NCBI GenBank assembly: GCA_001798075.1
Contig: MGRG01000008.1
Coordinates: forward strand, 410,426 to 474,425
DNA from: Deltaproteobacteria bacterium RIFCSPHIGHO2_01_FULL_43_49
GTDB lineage: Bacteria > UBA10199 > SPLOWO2-01-44-7
Direction of reading: 5' to 3'
Length of the DNA stretch: 64,000 bases
The notes beneath the pieces were generated by a model. That model was not told where the DNA came from. It was given only the letters and a program-made list of their open reading frames with translations, and ran no database searches. Positions 1 to 8,350 of the stretch are shown here, piece by piece (the stretch's first letter is position 1; every line of letters begins with the position of its first letter). The position numbers and the translations under genes were made by a program.

Positions 1-1542
1 CACGGCACCTGTTTTAAAAAATTCATCGGAGGCTTTTCCAATTTTGCTGGTTCTTTCTTTGACGGAGACAAATTGCGAACAACGCATGGGAGTGAGTGTC
101 AATGCTTCCAGTAAAGAAAAGAGTACGGCGACTGAGATCGTGATGCCGAATTGAAGGAAAAATTTTCCGATCACCCCCGTCATGAAGGCAACCGGCAGAA
201 AGATTGCGACAATCGCTGCCGTTGCGGCAATGGCAGCGAAGGTGATTTGTTTGGAGCCTTCCAGCGCCGCCGTAAATTTGTCCTGCCCTTTTTCTTGATG
301 TCTAAAAATATTTTCCAGCACCATGATGGCATCATCCACCACAATACCAATGGCCAACACCAGGCCGAGCAGTGTAAATGTGTTGAGTGTGAAACCAAGA
401 AAGTAGAGGACGATAAATGTACCAACGATAGAAGTGGGTATTGCCATCAAGATGTTGGCCGTGGAACTCCAAGAACCGAGGAATAACCAGCAGACCAAGG
501 AGGTGAGAAGGGCTGCCAAAAAGAGAGTGAACTTGAGCTCGCCTATCGAGTGTTCGATAAATTGTGTGCTGTCAAAATTGACAACAAGGTTTAATCCTTC
601 GGGTAGTTGTTTTTGCAACTCTTTTAATTTTTCTTTGACGGCGTGGGCTACTTCAACGGCGTTGGAACCTCTTTGTTTGCGCACCCCCAATCCGACAGAG
701 GGTTTGCCGCCCGTTCGCGAGAGACGGCGGATGTCATTGAGCCCTTCTTCCACATCGGCCACTTCTTTTAAATAGATAGGTCGATAGACGGGGCTTCCGC
801 CTCTTCTTTCAATGACAATGTTACCAAATTCCTCCGCGCTAAGGGCCTCACCCATGGCTCGCACATTGAGTTCTTTGTCGCCCGTTTCCACACGCCCTGC
901 GGGGAGCTCAATGTGTTCTGCACTGATGGCCGCAAGGACATCTTGTACCGTTAACTCATAACTTTTAAGTTTTTCCTTTTTGAGCCAAACGCGTAAATTG
1001 GGATCGATATAACCGCCCAAAAAAATATCTCCAACTCCAGCAATTGTTTGAAGCTGGTCTTTGAGATGATCTCTTGTGTAGGCCATGAGAGTGGGGACTG
1101 GCTTTTCTCCAGACAACGAGAGCCACATGATCGGCTGATCTTCGGGATTAGTTTTGGTCACAACCGGTGGATCCATCTCTTTGGGAAGATTTCTTTGGGC
1201 CTGTGCAATTTTTGTCTGAACTTCTTGTAGGGCGACGTCGATATCTCTGCCCAAATCAAACTCGACACTGATGTTAGCGAAACCTTGTCTGGCCGATGAA
1301 GAGACTTCGCGAATTCCTTGAATGCTCATCACCGCATCTTCCACCACGTCGATGACGTCACTTTCCATCACTTCCGGTGCGGCCCCTTCCAGTGTCGTGT
1401 GCACGGTGACCACCGGAAAATCGACATCCGGCATTTCGCTCACCCCCATGCGGCTAAAACTGATGAACCCGAACAAGATGAGGGCGGCCATCAGCATCCA
1501 GGCAAAGACGGGGTTGCGTATCGAAATTTCCGAGAGGGTCAC
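1..1542 (-). CDS. RND-family efflux transporter (AcrB/MdtB-like), N-terminal part
   Basis: An open frame runs off the left edge. It encodes the N-terminal half of a proton-driven RND inner-membrane pump. The translation begins VTLSEISIRNPVFAWMLMAA (first membrane helix), followed by a periplasmic porter region with the family blocks EMPDVDFPVV, DVIDVVEDAV and GVGDIFLGG, then helices 2-5 with GLVLAIGIVVDDAIMVLENI, where the paired Asp residues are the proton-relay residues of RND helix 4. The GTG start at 1542 is the first that fits. An ATG at 1608 overlapping the tolC-like stop opens only a 22-codon frame that ends in TGA across this GTG, so either translation restarts or there is one frameshift. 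The partner gene just upstream is an outer-membrane factor; no membrane-fusion adaptor is visible, so it may lie beyond the window. Confidence 0.9.
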   Translation of the reverse strand, partial: MTLSEISIRNPVFAWMLMAALILFGFISFSRMGVSEMPDVDFPVVTVHTTLEGAAPEVMESDVIDVVEDAVMSIQGIREVSSSARQGFANISVEFDLGRDIDVALQEVQTKIAQAQRNLPKEMDPPVVTKTNPEDQPIMWLSLSGEKPVPTLMAYTRDHLKDQLQTIAGVGDIFLGGYIDPNLRVWLKKEKLKSYELTVQDVLAAISAEHIELPAGRVETGDKELNVRAMGEALSAEEFGNIVIERRGGSPVYRPIYLKEVADVEEGLNDIRRLSRTGGKPSVGLGVRKQRGSNAVEVAHAVKEKLKELQKQLPEGLNLVVNFDSTQFIEHSIGELKFTLFLAALLTSLVCWLFLGSWSSTANILMAIPTSIVGTFIVLYFLGFTLNTFTLLGLVLAIGIVVDDAIMVLENIFRHQEKGQDKFTAALEGSKQITFAAIAATAAIVAIFLPVAFMTGVIGKFFLQFGITISVAVLFSLLEALTLTPMRCSQFVSVKERTSKIGKASDEFFKTGAV

Positions 1543-1603
1543 CCCACCACCTGTTCTTTGGCCATAGGGCCAATCGTCTTCGTTGATGGAACAGGTGGTG
1601 GGG

Positions 1604-2863
1604 TCATGGGAGCGGTTCTCCCGTTGCAACTTTCAATGCAAAATAATCTACCTTGGCTTGTGCCAGAGTGCGATTAAACTCCCGTTTGATCTCTTGCAAA
1701 TTTTTGAGAGTTGCCAAAACTTCTAAATTGTTGACCAACCCCAGTTGGTAGTCTTGTTCCACAACGCGAAAATTTTTTTCCGCTTTGGCCTTTGCTGTTT
1801 CCAAAGCGACGACTTGCTTTTGAGACGTCAAAAAATCGTTGTAACTTTGTTTGATTTCTAGCTCCACTTGCCGATGTTTTTCTTGCGAGGCAAGTTCTGC
1901 CTGTTTGAGGTGGATCTTGGCCTCTTGAATTTTGCCCCGCGTTTGTCCTCCTTGAAAGATCGGAACATCGAGGGAAAAAAGACTATCCCATTTGATGTTT
2001 TCTTGAAAACCGACACGGTAGGTATAGTAATTGGCTTCGACATTAATGGAGGGAAATCGGGCCCCTTTTTCAACAGACAATAAAGATTTGGCTTCATTGC
2101 GTGCCTCTCTTGCCGCTTTAATATCGGGGCGTTTAGAGGTGCTCTTTAACAAGGAAGGGGCTTCCGGGAGCTCTTTTGGCATATTCAAGTCATCTTTTAA
2201 AGAATCAACAGAAACCCCTGTAAAATAATATAAAATTTCCTTTGCCTGTTCGGAGGAACCCTCCACATCGCTTAAGGTTGCTTGTTGCATGGCGAGGTCT
2301 GATTCGGTGGCCAGTTGTTCACTGATTCTCGATTTGCCGAGTTGGGTTCTGGCCTTCAATTCCATCAGGCGATTTTTGAGTGTCTTTTCGATTTCTTTTA
2401 AAATGGCGACATCCCGTTCGAGTTGGAGGAAAGAATAAAAGGCTTTTGTGACATCGAGAAAAAGGTTTCTTTTTGCCTGTTCCCATTCTGCTTCGTTTCC
2501 TCTTTTTTGGGCGCGCATTGCTTTGAGTGCGTTGAATTCTCGAAAGCCGGCAAAGATCGGTTGTTTGGCATTAAATTTGAGCTCTGGTTTGCTAAATCTT
2601 GTGAAGGTGGTTCCAACGCCACTCGAAGAGGCTGATGCCGAGTCATCTTGCAGAAATTCGGTTCCCTTGAAGCTAATTTTTGGCAAAATAGAACCAATGG
2701 CTTGAGAATACTTTGCGTTGGAACTTTTAATATCGGCTTCTTCGATCGCCACCCGTTCGCTTTGTTTGAGAGCGAGTTGATAACATTCTTGGAGTGTGAG
2801 GGTGTTTTGGGCAAAACAAAGGTGCGAAACCAATAAAAGGACAATTGTGGCTAATTTTTTCAT
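1604..2863 (-). CDS. TolC-like outer membrane efflux protein
   Basis: This 419-aa protein has a Sec signal peptide (MKKLATIVLLLVSHLCFAQN) followed by the two-fold repeated, Gln/Ala/Lys-rich helical architecture of outer-membrane efflux proteins. The blocks LTLQECYQLALKQSERV at the N-terminus and LEVLATLKNLQEIKREFN near the C-terminus are typical of the family. It would form the outer-membrane exit duct for the RND pump encoded immediately downstream, with which it almost certainly forms an operon (the stop overlaps an ATG in an ATGA arrangement). The length is near that of short TolC homologues. Substrate specificity cannot be told from the sequence. Confidence 0.9.
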   Translation of the reverse strand: MKKLATIVLLLVSHLCFAQNTLTLQECYQLALKQSERVAIEEADIKSSNAKYSQAIGSILPKISFKGTEFLQDDSASASSSGVGTTFTRFSKPELKFNAKQPIFAGFREFNALKAMRAQKRGNEAEWEQAKRNLFLDVTKAFYSFLQLERDVAILKEIEKTLKNRLMELKARTQLGKSRISEQLATESDLAMQQATLSDVEGSSEQAKEILYYFTGVSVDSLKDDLNMPKELPEAPSLLKSTSKRPDIKAAREARNEAKSLLSVEKGARFPSINVEANYYTYRVGFQENIKWDSLFSLDVPIFQGGQTRGKIQEAKIHLKQAELASQEKHRQVELEIKQSYNDFLTSQKQVVALETAKAKAEKNFRVVEQDYQLGLVNNLEVLATLKNLQEIKREFNRTLAQAKVDYFALKVATGEPLP

Positions 2864-2917
2864 TCCCCTGAGTATCTTTAGAATGGGGAATGTATCGATT
2901 TAAATCAACTTAGTCAA
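2861..2917 (-). promoter_or_regulatory. promoter and 8-bp inverted repeat over the tolC-like start
   Basis: On the minus strand, TTGACT (2917-2912) and TACATT (2894-2889) are separated by 17 nt, a plausible sigma-70 promoter for the efflux operon. A perfect inverted repeat, CATTCCCC (2861-2868) and GGGGAATG (2885-2892), overlaps both the -10 box and the Shine-Dalgarno/ATG of the tolC-like gene. It could be a repressor operator or a hairpin occluding the ribosome binding site. No regulator gene is adjacent. Confidence 0.5.
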
Positions 2918-4956
2918 TTCAGCAGCTCTTCAAAGGCGAAGTGCATCATAATATCGCAAGGCAAATTTTGCATGGCACGCAGAATATGTTCTAGACCCGT
3001 TGGAACGGAGCTGGTGTATTTGGCGTAAAAACCGTCGGCACCTGCTTTATCTCCATCCCCTTTGAATATAATAAATGTTCCACAGAGCTGTGAAACCGCT
3101 TCATCCATTTTTTCAAAATAAAAGTCGGTCAGTCCTGTTGTAGGATCTATAGAGATCGCTCCTTTTTCTTGAAAGGCATTAAGAGCACCCAAAGCACCAG
3201 CAACATGATCTTCTGCGAGTCCTTTGCGCAGTACACCGATACAGCGTGCTACATAACTAACGTACATCTGATGTAAGAGGTCTTCAGAAAGTTTGCCCAT
3301 CTTAACCATCTGTTTTGCATTATGAAGTCCTGTGATGTCTGCTTTGAATTCTTCTAGGGAACCAAAGATTTTCCCAAGGGCTTCTCGGGATGTGGTGTCT
3401 TGCTTGTCGACGACATATTCAACACCATTGCCATGAGCTATCTCATGATAACGAACAAAATATTTTATTCCCTTAGGGGTTACCAAATGGCGATACTTGG
3501 GACTAATAGCCAGTTGGATTAATATCTGAAATTCAGTACTTTCGTCTCTGATTCGTCCAATATTTTCCATCAAGACAATCCGTTTGCCTTTCTCCTTTCT
3601 TACTTTTTCATCATTGGGACGGTTATAGGCCCTTGCTATAATTTCACCCGATGCGCTATCCGCTGTAGCGTAAATAGCCTCTACGGCAGAGACTCTGGGT
3701 GGTTTTCTCTGATCAGCGGGGAGTTTATATCGATCAGGAACTGGTAATTGCTCTTCTAATTCAGAAAAGGTACTTTTCAAAACAGCGAGCTCCGCATCTA
3801 CTTGCGTATTTCTTATCTGAATAAGTGCAGCAAATTGGGCGATGGAATGTCGAACTTTATCTGCATATTGTTCCACAGGGTTTAAATCCATATCGATTGA
3901 ATCAGCTTGTAACTGAACCCAGCTTTCATCAGACGACGTAAAGTCATTGGTACGATAAGCATTTGCTGCTACTTTTAAGTAGCTGGCGATTTCACGGAGA
4001 TCCGTTTCAAGGAGCGTTGCCGCTTCTTCCAGAAGTTTTGCGGCGGGAACGAGCCATTCAGCAAAAACTTGGGAATAAGGAATGGCAACTAATTGCCCTT
4101 GTGCATCATATTTAAAAATAACACGCATTTCTTTGGTAAGCGCTGAATCTTTTGGCACATATTTGTGGAAGTCATTTTTTGTCTTAATGTCAGTTGGATA
4201 CATTCCTCCACCTGGGGATCTTGTAATCTGTTCCATGCCGGGTAAAAAACTATAATATATATGATCTTTTTCTTCTCCCTTAATTACCAATTCGGAACGG
4301 GTCAGATCAAAAATACCTCCCCATCGTAGGTAAAACGGTCTTAATGGTGCGAGCGCTGGTGTTTCCATCAATTTTTCGAAAATTTCTCCATCAGCATTAC
4401 ATTGAATTCTGAAGGGGACATTTAAATAACGCATGGCCCTACCAATCAAAATAAGAGCTTGTTGTTGGTGGTCTGGCAGATCATGGTAAGCTTGAGGAAT
4501 GGGCAGCGTTACTTCGGTAAACAGTTTTTTGAGTTCGGCAGCCCTTGCTTCAATGGCTGCGGGGTCGAGATTCAAATGAAAACCGAGTGTTCTTTCCAAA
4601 GCGGCAACATCTTGTGCATTGGGTACCCCCTGAGTTTCCAGCTCACGAGTTCGAGCCGATAGGAGCTCGTCTAACAATACCTTTGGGCCGGTACTTGGAG
4701 GCAGGTCTTTGCCGTGTGTCCATGCCAAGGCTTCGGTTCCCAGGCCAAATCGTCTAGCATTATTTGCTAAAGCACCACCTTGAGGTTGTTCGGCAACTAG
4801 TCTTGAACCAAGTTCGGATGGACTGAAACCTGTTCCTCCACCATTTTCAGCAATTTCTGGAGTAGCTGCTAAAGCGGCTTCCGCCGTTGCTGTTCCTGCA
4901 TTAGCGGCAGCCGTTGCCGCTGCGTTAGTGAGTGCTGCTTCTATTGGACTGGCCAT
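2914..4956 (-). CDS. M49-like zinc metallopeptidase, cytoplasmic, unknown role
   Basis: A 680-aa protein with an Ala/Glu-rich, low-complexity first 60 residues and no signal peptide or membrane segment. The signature is HEIAHG at residues 504-509 followed about 27 residues later by SLEEFKADITGL (533-544). A HExxH pair plus a downstream EExxAD glutamate is how the peptidase M49 (dipeptidyl-peptidase III) superfamily binds zinc, so a metallopeptidase is likely, although classical DPP III has HExxGH. The start is firm: a strong GAGGAGG sits just upstream of the ATG. A sigma-28-like motif precedes it. The gene is transcribed toward tolC, ending 50 bp before it, but tolC seems to have its own promoter. 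Substrate is unknown. Confidence 0.6.
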   Translation of the reverse strand: MASPIEAALTNAAATAAANAGTATAEAALAATPEIAENGGGTGFSPSELGSRLVAEQPQGGALANNARRFGLGTEALAWTHGKDLPPSTGPKVLLDELLSARTRELETQGVPNAQDVAALERTLGFHLNLDPAAIEARAAELKKLFTEVTLPIPQAYHDLPDHQQQALILIGRAMRYLNVPFRIQCNADGEIFEKLMETPALAPLRPFYLRWGGIFDLTRSELVIKGEEKDHIYYSFLPGMEQITRSPGGGMYPTDIKTKNDFHKYVPKDSALTKEMRVIFKYDAQGQLVAIPYSQVFAEWLVPAAKLLEEAATLLETDLREIASYLKVAANAYRTNDFTSSDESWVQLQADSIDMDLNPVEQYADKVRHSIAQFAALIQIRNTQVDAELAVLKSTFSELEEQLPVPDRYKLPADQRKPPRVSAVEAIYATADSASGEIIARAYNRPNDEKVRKEKGKRIVLMENIGRIRDESTEFQILIQLAISPKYRHLVTPKGIKYFVRYHEIAHGNGVEYVVDKQDTTSREALGKIFGSLEEFKADITGLHNAKQMVKMGKLSEDLLHQMYVSYVARCIGVLRKGLAEDHVAGALGALNAFQEKGAISIDPTTGLTDFYFEKMDEAVSQLCGTFIIFKGDGDKAGADGFYAKYTSSVPTGLEHILRAMQNLPCDIMMHFAFEELLN

Positions 4957-4975
4957 GTTTCCTCCTCAAAGGCTT

Positions 4976-5002
4976 CTTCGGTCATTCTCAAAAAAAAGTT
5001 GC
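4976..5002 (-). promoter_or_regulatory. sigma-28-like promoter motif (copy a)
   Basis: Minus strand GCAAC at 5002-4998 is followed by ACCGAAGA starting at 4982 (offset 20 nt). It lies about 20 nt upstream of the ATG of the M49-like peptidase gene. The same motif precedes five other genes in the window. Similarity to the FliA consensus (TAAA-N15-GCCGATAA) is in the -10 half and the spacing. Confidence 0.4.
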
Positions 5003-5042
5003 TTACTTTTTTGAACCCCCTCTGTCAAGATTCAATTCGATT

Positions 5043-5133
5043 AAAAAAGTAACGGGTGGCCCGGAGTGTTTGTTGTGGGGTTTAGTTAGGGGCCCCCACA
5101 AAAACACGGAGGGACAGGCCCCGTTACTTTTTT
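5043..5133. repeat. palindromic element A, copy 1
   Basis: A 65-nt core (5054-5118) beginning GGGTGGCCCGGAGTG and ending GGAGGGACAGG, which folds as a hairpin (GTGTTTGTTGTGGGG against CCCCACAAAAACAC, one bulge). The core is identical to copy 2 at 8684-8748. It is enclosed by a perfect 13-bp inverted repeat, AAAAAAGTAACGG (5043-5055) and CCGTTACTTTTTT (5121-5133), whose sequence is not shared with the other copies. It lies between the divergent M49-like and comM genes. Confidence 0.9.
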
Positions 5134-5249
5134 ACACCTTTAAGTTGCTGTGTTTCAGTCGGACGGTGACGGAAATTGTGCAGTTGGTTTGTCCAAATCA
5201 ATTTATTGCCGACTTTGCGTGGCACACATTTTGCAAAACAAACCATCAA

Positions 5250-6776
5250 ATGTTGGGAACCGTTTTCTCTGCCGGAGTTTTGGGTTTTGAGGCAACCTTG
5301 GTCAAAGTGGAGGTCGATGTCTCTTCTGGCATTCCAGGTTGGCAAATGGTTGGGCTTGCTGAAAAAGCAGTTCAAGAAGCCAAAGAAAGAGTCAATTCGG
5401 CCCTTCGCAACAGTGGCATTCGCCTTGAGGCGCGCAAAACAACCATTAACCTTGCCCCCGCCAGTCAGAAAAAAAGTGGCAACCAATATGATTTGCCCAT
5501 TGCTATAGGTCTTCTGGTTGCCCATGAAGCGTTAGAAATCACAAATTTATCACCTTATCTTTTTGTCGGTGAACTTTCGCTAACCGGTGAATTAAAACCG
5601 ATCAATGGGGCCCTTTTGTTTGCTTTGCTTGCCAAGCAGAAGCGTTTCGAAGCCCTCATTTTGCCCAAAACAAATGCTGCCGAGGCAAACCTTGTATCCG
5701 GTCTCAATGTGGTCGGATGCGAAGCGGTCGGGGAGGTGTTGGAATTTTTGAAAACAGGACGAAAGCCAGCTGCGCTGGGGTCTCTTCGAAAAAGTTTTGT
5801 GAAATCCTCCGAGACACAAGATTTTGCCGAGGTCAAAGGCCAGCAACTGGCAAAAAGGGCTTTGGAGATTGCCGCAGCCGGTAATCATCATCTGTTGATG
5901 ATAGGTCCGCCCGGTTCCGGAAAAACGATGTTAGCCGCCAGATTGCCGACCATCCTGCCTCCACTGACCCCTTTCCAGGCGTTGGAAACAACCAAAATTT
6001 ACAGTGCCTTAGGGTTGACCGATTTAGAGAGCCCCCTCATCACCACACCCCCTTTTCGCAATCCGCATCATTCTACTTCCAACTCCGGTCTTATTGGGGG
6101 AGGGGACGGGTTTGTGAATCCGGGGGAAATTACCTTGGCACACAACGGCGTTTTGTTTTTAGATGAGGTGCCGGAATTTCATCGTGATGTGTTGCAGATG
6201 TTAAGGCAACCTTTGGAGCAAGGTTGGGTCCACATTGCTAGATCCAAAAGTCGATTAAAATTCCCTGCTAAATTTCAATTAGTCGCAGCGATGAACCCTT
6301 GTCGGTGCGGATATCTTGGCCATCCGAAGAGACACTGCGTCTGTGCCCCGGGCCACACTCTTTTATATCGCAACAAAATAGCCGGCCCTCTTTTGGATAG
6401 GATCGATTTACAGGTGGAAGTTTCGTCCCTCACTAATGAAGAGTTATTTGGAGACATTCCGCAGGAAAGCTCTGCACAAATTCGGGAACGCGTTTTTGCC
6501 GCCAGAAGAAAACAGCTCATTCGCTATCGCAAATTAAAAATCACCTGCAACGCGCAGCTGACCACTCATCCTTTAAATCAATTTTGTAAATTACAGCCCC
6601 CCGTCCAAAAGTTTTTTCAGAAAGTCTTTCCAACCTTAAACCTCTCTGCCAGGGCCCATGACCGAATTCTTAAAGTTGCAAGGACGATTGCCGATCTCGC
6701 CGGCTCAGAAAACATCGAGGAGTCTCACATCTCCGAAGCCATCCAATATCGCTCCCTCGACAAGGAATACTTATGA
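5250..6776 (+). CDS. comM: YifB/ComM family Mg-chelatase-like AAA+ ATPase
   Basis: 508 aa when started at the ATG at 5250 (MLGTVFSAGVLGFEA), the normal start and length of the YifB/ComM family. It has an N-terminal Lon-protease-like S5 fold domain (GIPGWQMVGLAEKAVQEAKER), a central AAA+ module with Walker A GPPGSGKT, Walker B VLFLDEVPEF, the zinc-like loop MNPCRCGYLGHPKRHC, and a C-terminal Mg_chelatase_C domain (ARAHDRILKVARTIADL). In naturally transformable bacteria ComM is a hexameric helicase promoting branch migration during recombination; here that role is inferred from family only. A longer in-frame extension upstream runs through repeat element A and was rejected as the start. The stop overlaps the ATG of a short frame that leads into an antitoxin-like sequence. 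Confidence 0.93.
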   Translation: MLGTVFSAGVLGFEATLVKVEVDVSSGIPGWQMVGLAEKAVQEAKERVNSALRNSGIRLEARKTTINLAPASQKKSGNQYDLPIAIGLLVAHEALEITNLSPYLFVGELSLTGELKPINGALLFALLAKQKRFEALILPKTNAAEANLVSGLNVVGCEAVGEVLEFLKTGRKPAALGSLRKSFVKSSETQDFAEVKGQQLAKRALEIAAAGNHHLLMIGPPGSGKTMLAARLPTILPPLTPFQALETTKIYSALGLTDLESPLITTPPFRNPHHSTSNSGLIGGGDGFVNPGEITLAHNGVLFLDEVPEFHRDVLQMLRQPLEQGWVHIARSKSRLKFPAKFQLVAAMNPCRCGYLGHPKRHCVCAPGHTLLYRNKIAGPLLDRIDLQVEVSSLTNEELFGDIPQESSAQIRERVFAARRKQLIRYRKLKITCNAQLTTHPLNQFCKLQPPVQKFFQKVFPTLNLSARAHDRILKVARTIADLAGSENIEESHISEAIQYRSLDKEYL

Positions 6777-6806
6777 CGAAGCCCCAAATAGAAGATGCAG
6801 TTTTCA

Positions 6807-6832
6807 TTGACAGCTGCATCACAAAATGTGAT
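6807..6832 (+). promoter_or_regulatory. -35 box and palindromic operator before an antitoxin-like gene
   Basis: TTGACA at 6807-6812 is followed by a perfect inverted repeat ATCACA-AAA-TGTGAT (6818-6832), then an AT-rich TTTTATACA that may be the -10 region. A palindrome between promoter boxes just ahead of a ribbon-helix-helix-like protein suggests autorepression. Spacing to the -10 is longer than ideal. Confidence 0.35.
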
Positions 6833-6841
6833 TTTATACAC

Positions 6842-7060
6842 GTGAAAGTTACGATTTCTATTCCCAAAGAATTATTGAATGCAACGAGACAGGCTAGTGG
6901 TAAAAAGGGACATAGCGAAGCGATTGTCGCTGTTCTCAATGATTATTTAGCTTTGAGAAAACGTTTAGAACTTTTGGACTATCTTTTTTCAACAAAACTT
7001 CCCCATTCTTGCTGGTTTATTAAAAAGCAAAGGCATCGCTGCAACGATCATTATCGATAA
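6842..7060 (+). pseudogene. orphan VapB-like antitoxin, C-terminus degenerate
   Basis: The GTG at 6842 opens VKVTISIPKELLNATRQASG followed by a short amphipathic helix region, the layout of a ribbon-helix-helix VapB-type antitoxin (compare the two VapB genes in this window). After residue 50 the sequence loses antitoxin character (STKLPHSCWF, then basic residues), while another frame in the same stretch reads GLLKSKGIAATIIIDNYF, hinting at a frameshift. No PIN or other toxin gene follows, so this is either a solitary antitoxin or the remnant of a lost pair. An in-frame ATG at 6773 overlaps the comM stop but would add an unrelated N-terminus. Confidence 0.4.
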
Positions 7061-7159
7061 TTATTTCTTAAAACCCTAAAATATCCTTGCAAAAAATTTT
7101 TAGTTGAGGGAAAAGTCATTCTTAGGTCGTTAGTTGATGTTTGAAAACTTTGTTTTCTT

Positions 7160-8350
7160 ATGCCCGACGTTAGACCTGCCGAGTCCGCGTCTGTACTGTC
7201 ACAATATCTGCCGTCCCCTATTGCCTCCGCGTCAGCCACTTCGAATAGCCTTGTGGGTTCTTTGGGCCCAGATATCTATCGTGGGGTTGATACCATTGGT
7301 TACCTTGCCCATAAAATGGGACGCCAGCTTGTTGCCCCAGCTTGGTATGTGGTCTTGTCTTATTTAAGGGCGTTGGGGGATTACCGTTTTAATACAGGGC
7401 TCCGTAACATCAATCCGACAGATTTTCGTTATGAAGGGTTCCGTGGGAGTTTTTATCATTCCGAATCGCGTTTGGGACGATTTTTTCAAACCTTGTTTTT
7501 ACCCGCTGATTCACGTGGCAGGGGTTTGACGATTGATGAGAACGAAGCCATCAAAACATCGGGGTTACGCTATCGCAATCTAGCTTCTTTGGGATATCTC
7601 CTTCCAATGCTGACGCGCCTTGGGGCGAATCTTTATTATCAAGGCGAGAATAATGCAGCCCCTCTGAATTCCGATTTATTGGCTCAGCAATGGGTTATTG
7701 GATTGGATACAATTGCTACAGGGGGACTTATTGCAAGCATAGGCTCGTTTGGGATAGCTCAAAAGATTGCTGAGCGGAATCTGACGAGTCGTTCCGTCAC
7801 ATCGCTTCTTTCTGGAAGTTGGAAGATAGGAATGGCGGCGAACGGTTTTCAAATGGGAGCCGGTTTTTTGCGGCTGGGGGTTGAGGTCTCTCATTACTTG
7901 GATACAGGGCATATTAACAATTCAACCGTTGCCACTAGCCTAGGGGATATTTTTGGTGGGGCTAGTCATATGGCTTGGGGCAATTTGGTATTGGATGAGG
8001 CTAAGCGGGAGGCCATGTACGGAATGAGAGCTCAAAACCATGCCCTTTTGGGGGCGGTTGAGCCTGGATCACGTATCAAATGGGGGATGAAGGCAGCCAA
8101 TGGGATTGGGGCGGCGATCGGTTTGGGTTTCAATATTTATCAATTTGTGAATGCGGCGACGAGCGATTCTTTGGGAGAGGAAGAAAGAAGCAAACAGATG
8201 GTCTCTAGTGGCATTGGGATGATTGGCTCTTTAGCCATTGGTGCTTCAACATTGTTGATTGGAACCGCGCTTGCTCCCGTTGCAGGAGTTGCCATGGCTG
8301 TTGGGATGACGGCCATGGTGGCCCAAACTGCCTACGACTATTTCGCCTAA
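7160..8350 (+). CDS. unknown protein with Gly/Ala-rich hydrophobic C-terminal region
   Basis: 396 aa, not recognised. The N-terminal third is soluble-looking (Ser/Pro-rich start, then an aromatic/Arg-rich region with DYRFNTGLRNINPTDFRYEG). From about residue 140 onward several Gly/Ser/Ala-rich hydrophobic stretches appear (for example LIASIGSFGIAQKIA and GIGMIGSLAIGASTLLIGTA), ending in a long hydrophobic hairpin (LAPVAGVAMAVGMTAMVAQT) and YDYFA. There is no N-terminal signal peptide and no good ribosome binding site before the ATG. The C-terminal hairpin resembles membrane-inserting or pore-forming segments, but this is only a compositional resemblance. It is followed directly by a very large palindromic region. 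Confidence 0.55.
   Translation: MPDVRPAESASVLSQYLPSPIASASATSNSLVGSLGPDIYRGVDTIGYLAHKMGRQLVAPAWYVVLSYLRALGDYRFNTGLRNINPTDFRYEGFRGSFYHSESRLGRFFQTLFLPADSRGRGLTIDENEAIKTSGLRYRNLASLGYLLPMLTRLGANLYYQGENNAAPLNSDLLAQQWVIGLDTIATGGLIASIGSFGIAQKIAERNLTSRSVTSLLSGSWKIGMAANGFQMGAGFLRLGVEVSHYLDTGHINNSTVATSLGDIFGGASHMAWGNLVLDEAKREAMYGMRAQNHALLGAVEPGSRIKWGMKAANGIGAAIGLGFNIYQFVNAATSDSLGEEERSKQMVSSGIGMIGSLAIGASTLLIGTALAPVAGVAMAVGMTAMVAQTAYDYFA

Noticed and set aside
180..425. Short frames over the RND gene on both strands
   Set aside because: Shadow frames of the continuous RND coding region that runs off the window edge.
4932..5249. In-frame 106-residue N-terminal extension of ComM
   Set aside because: It runs through repeat element A and lacks family similarity; ATG 5250 gives the standard YifB/ComM start.
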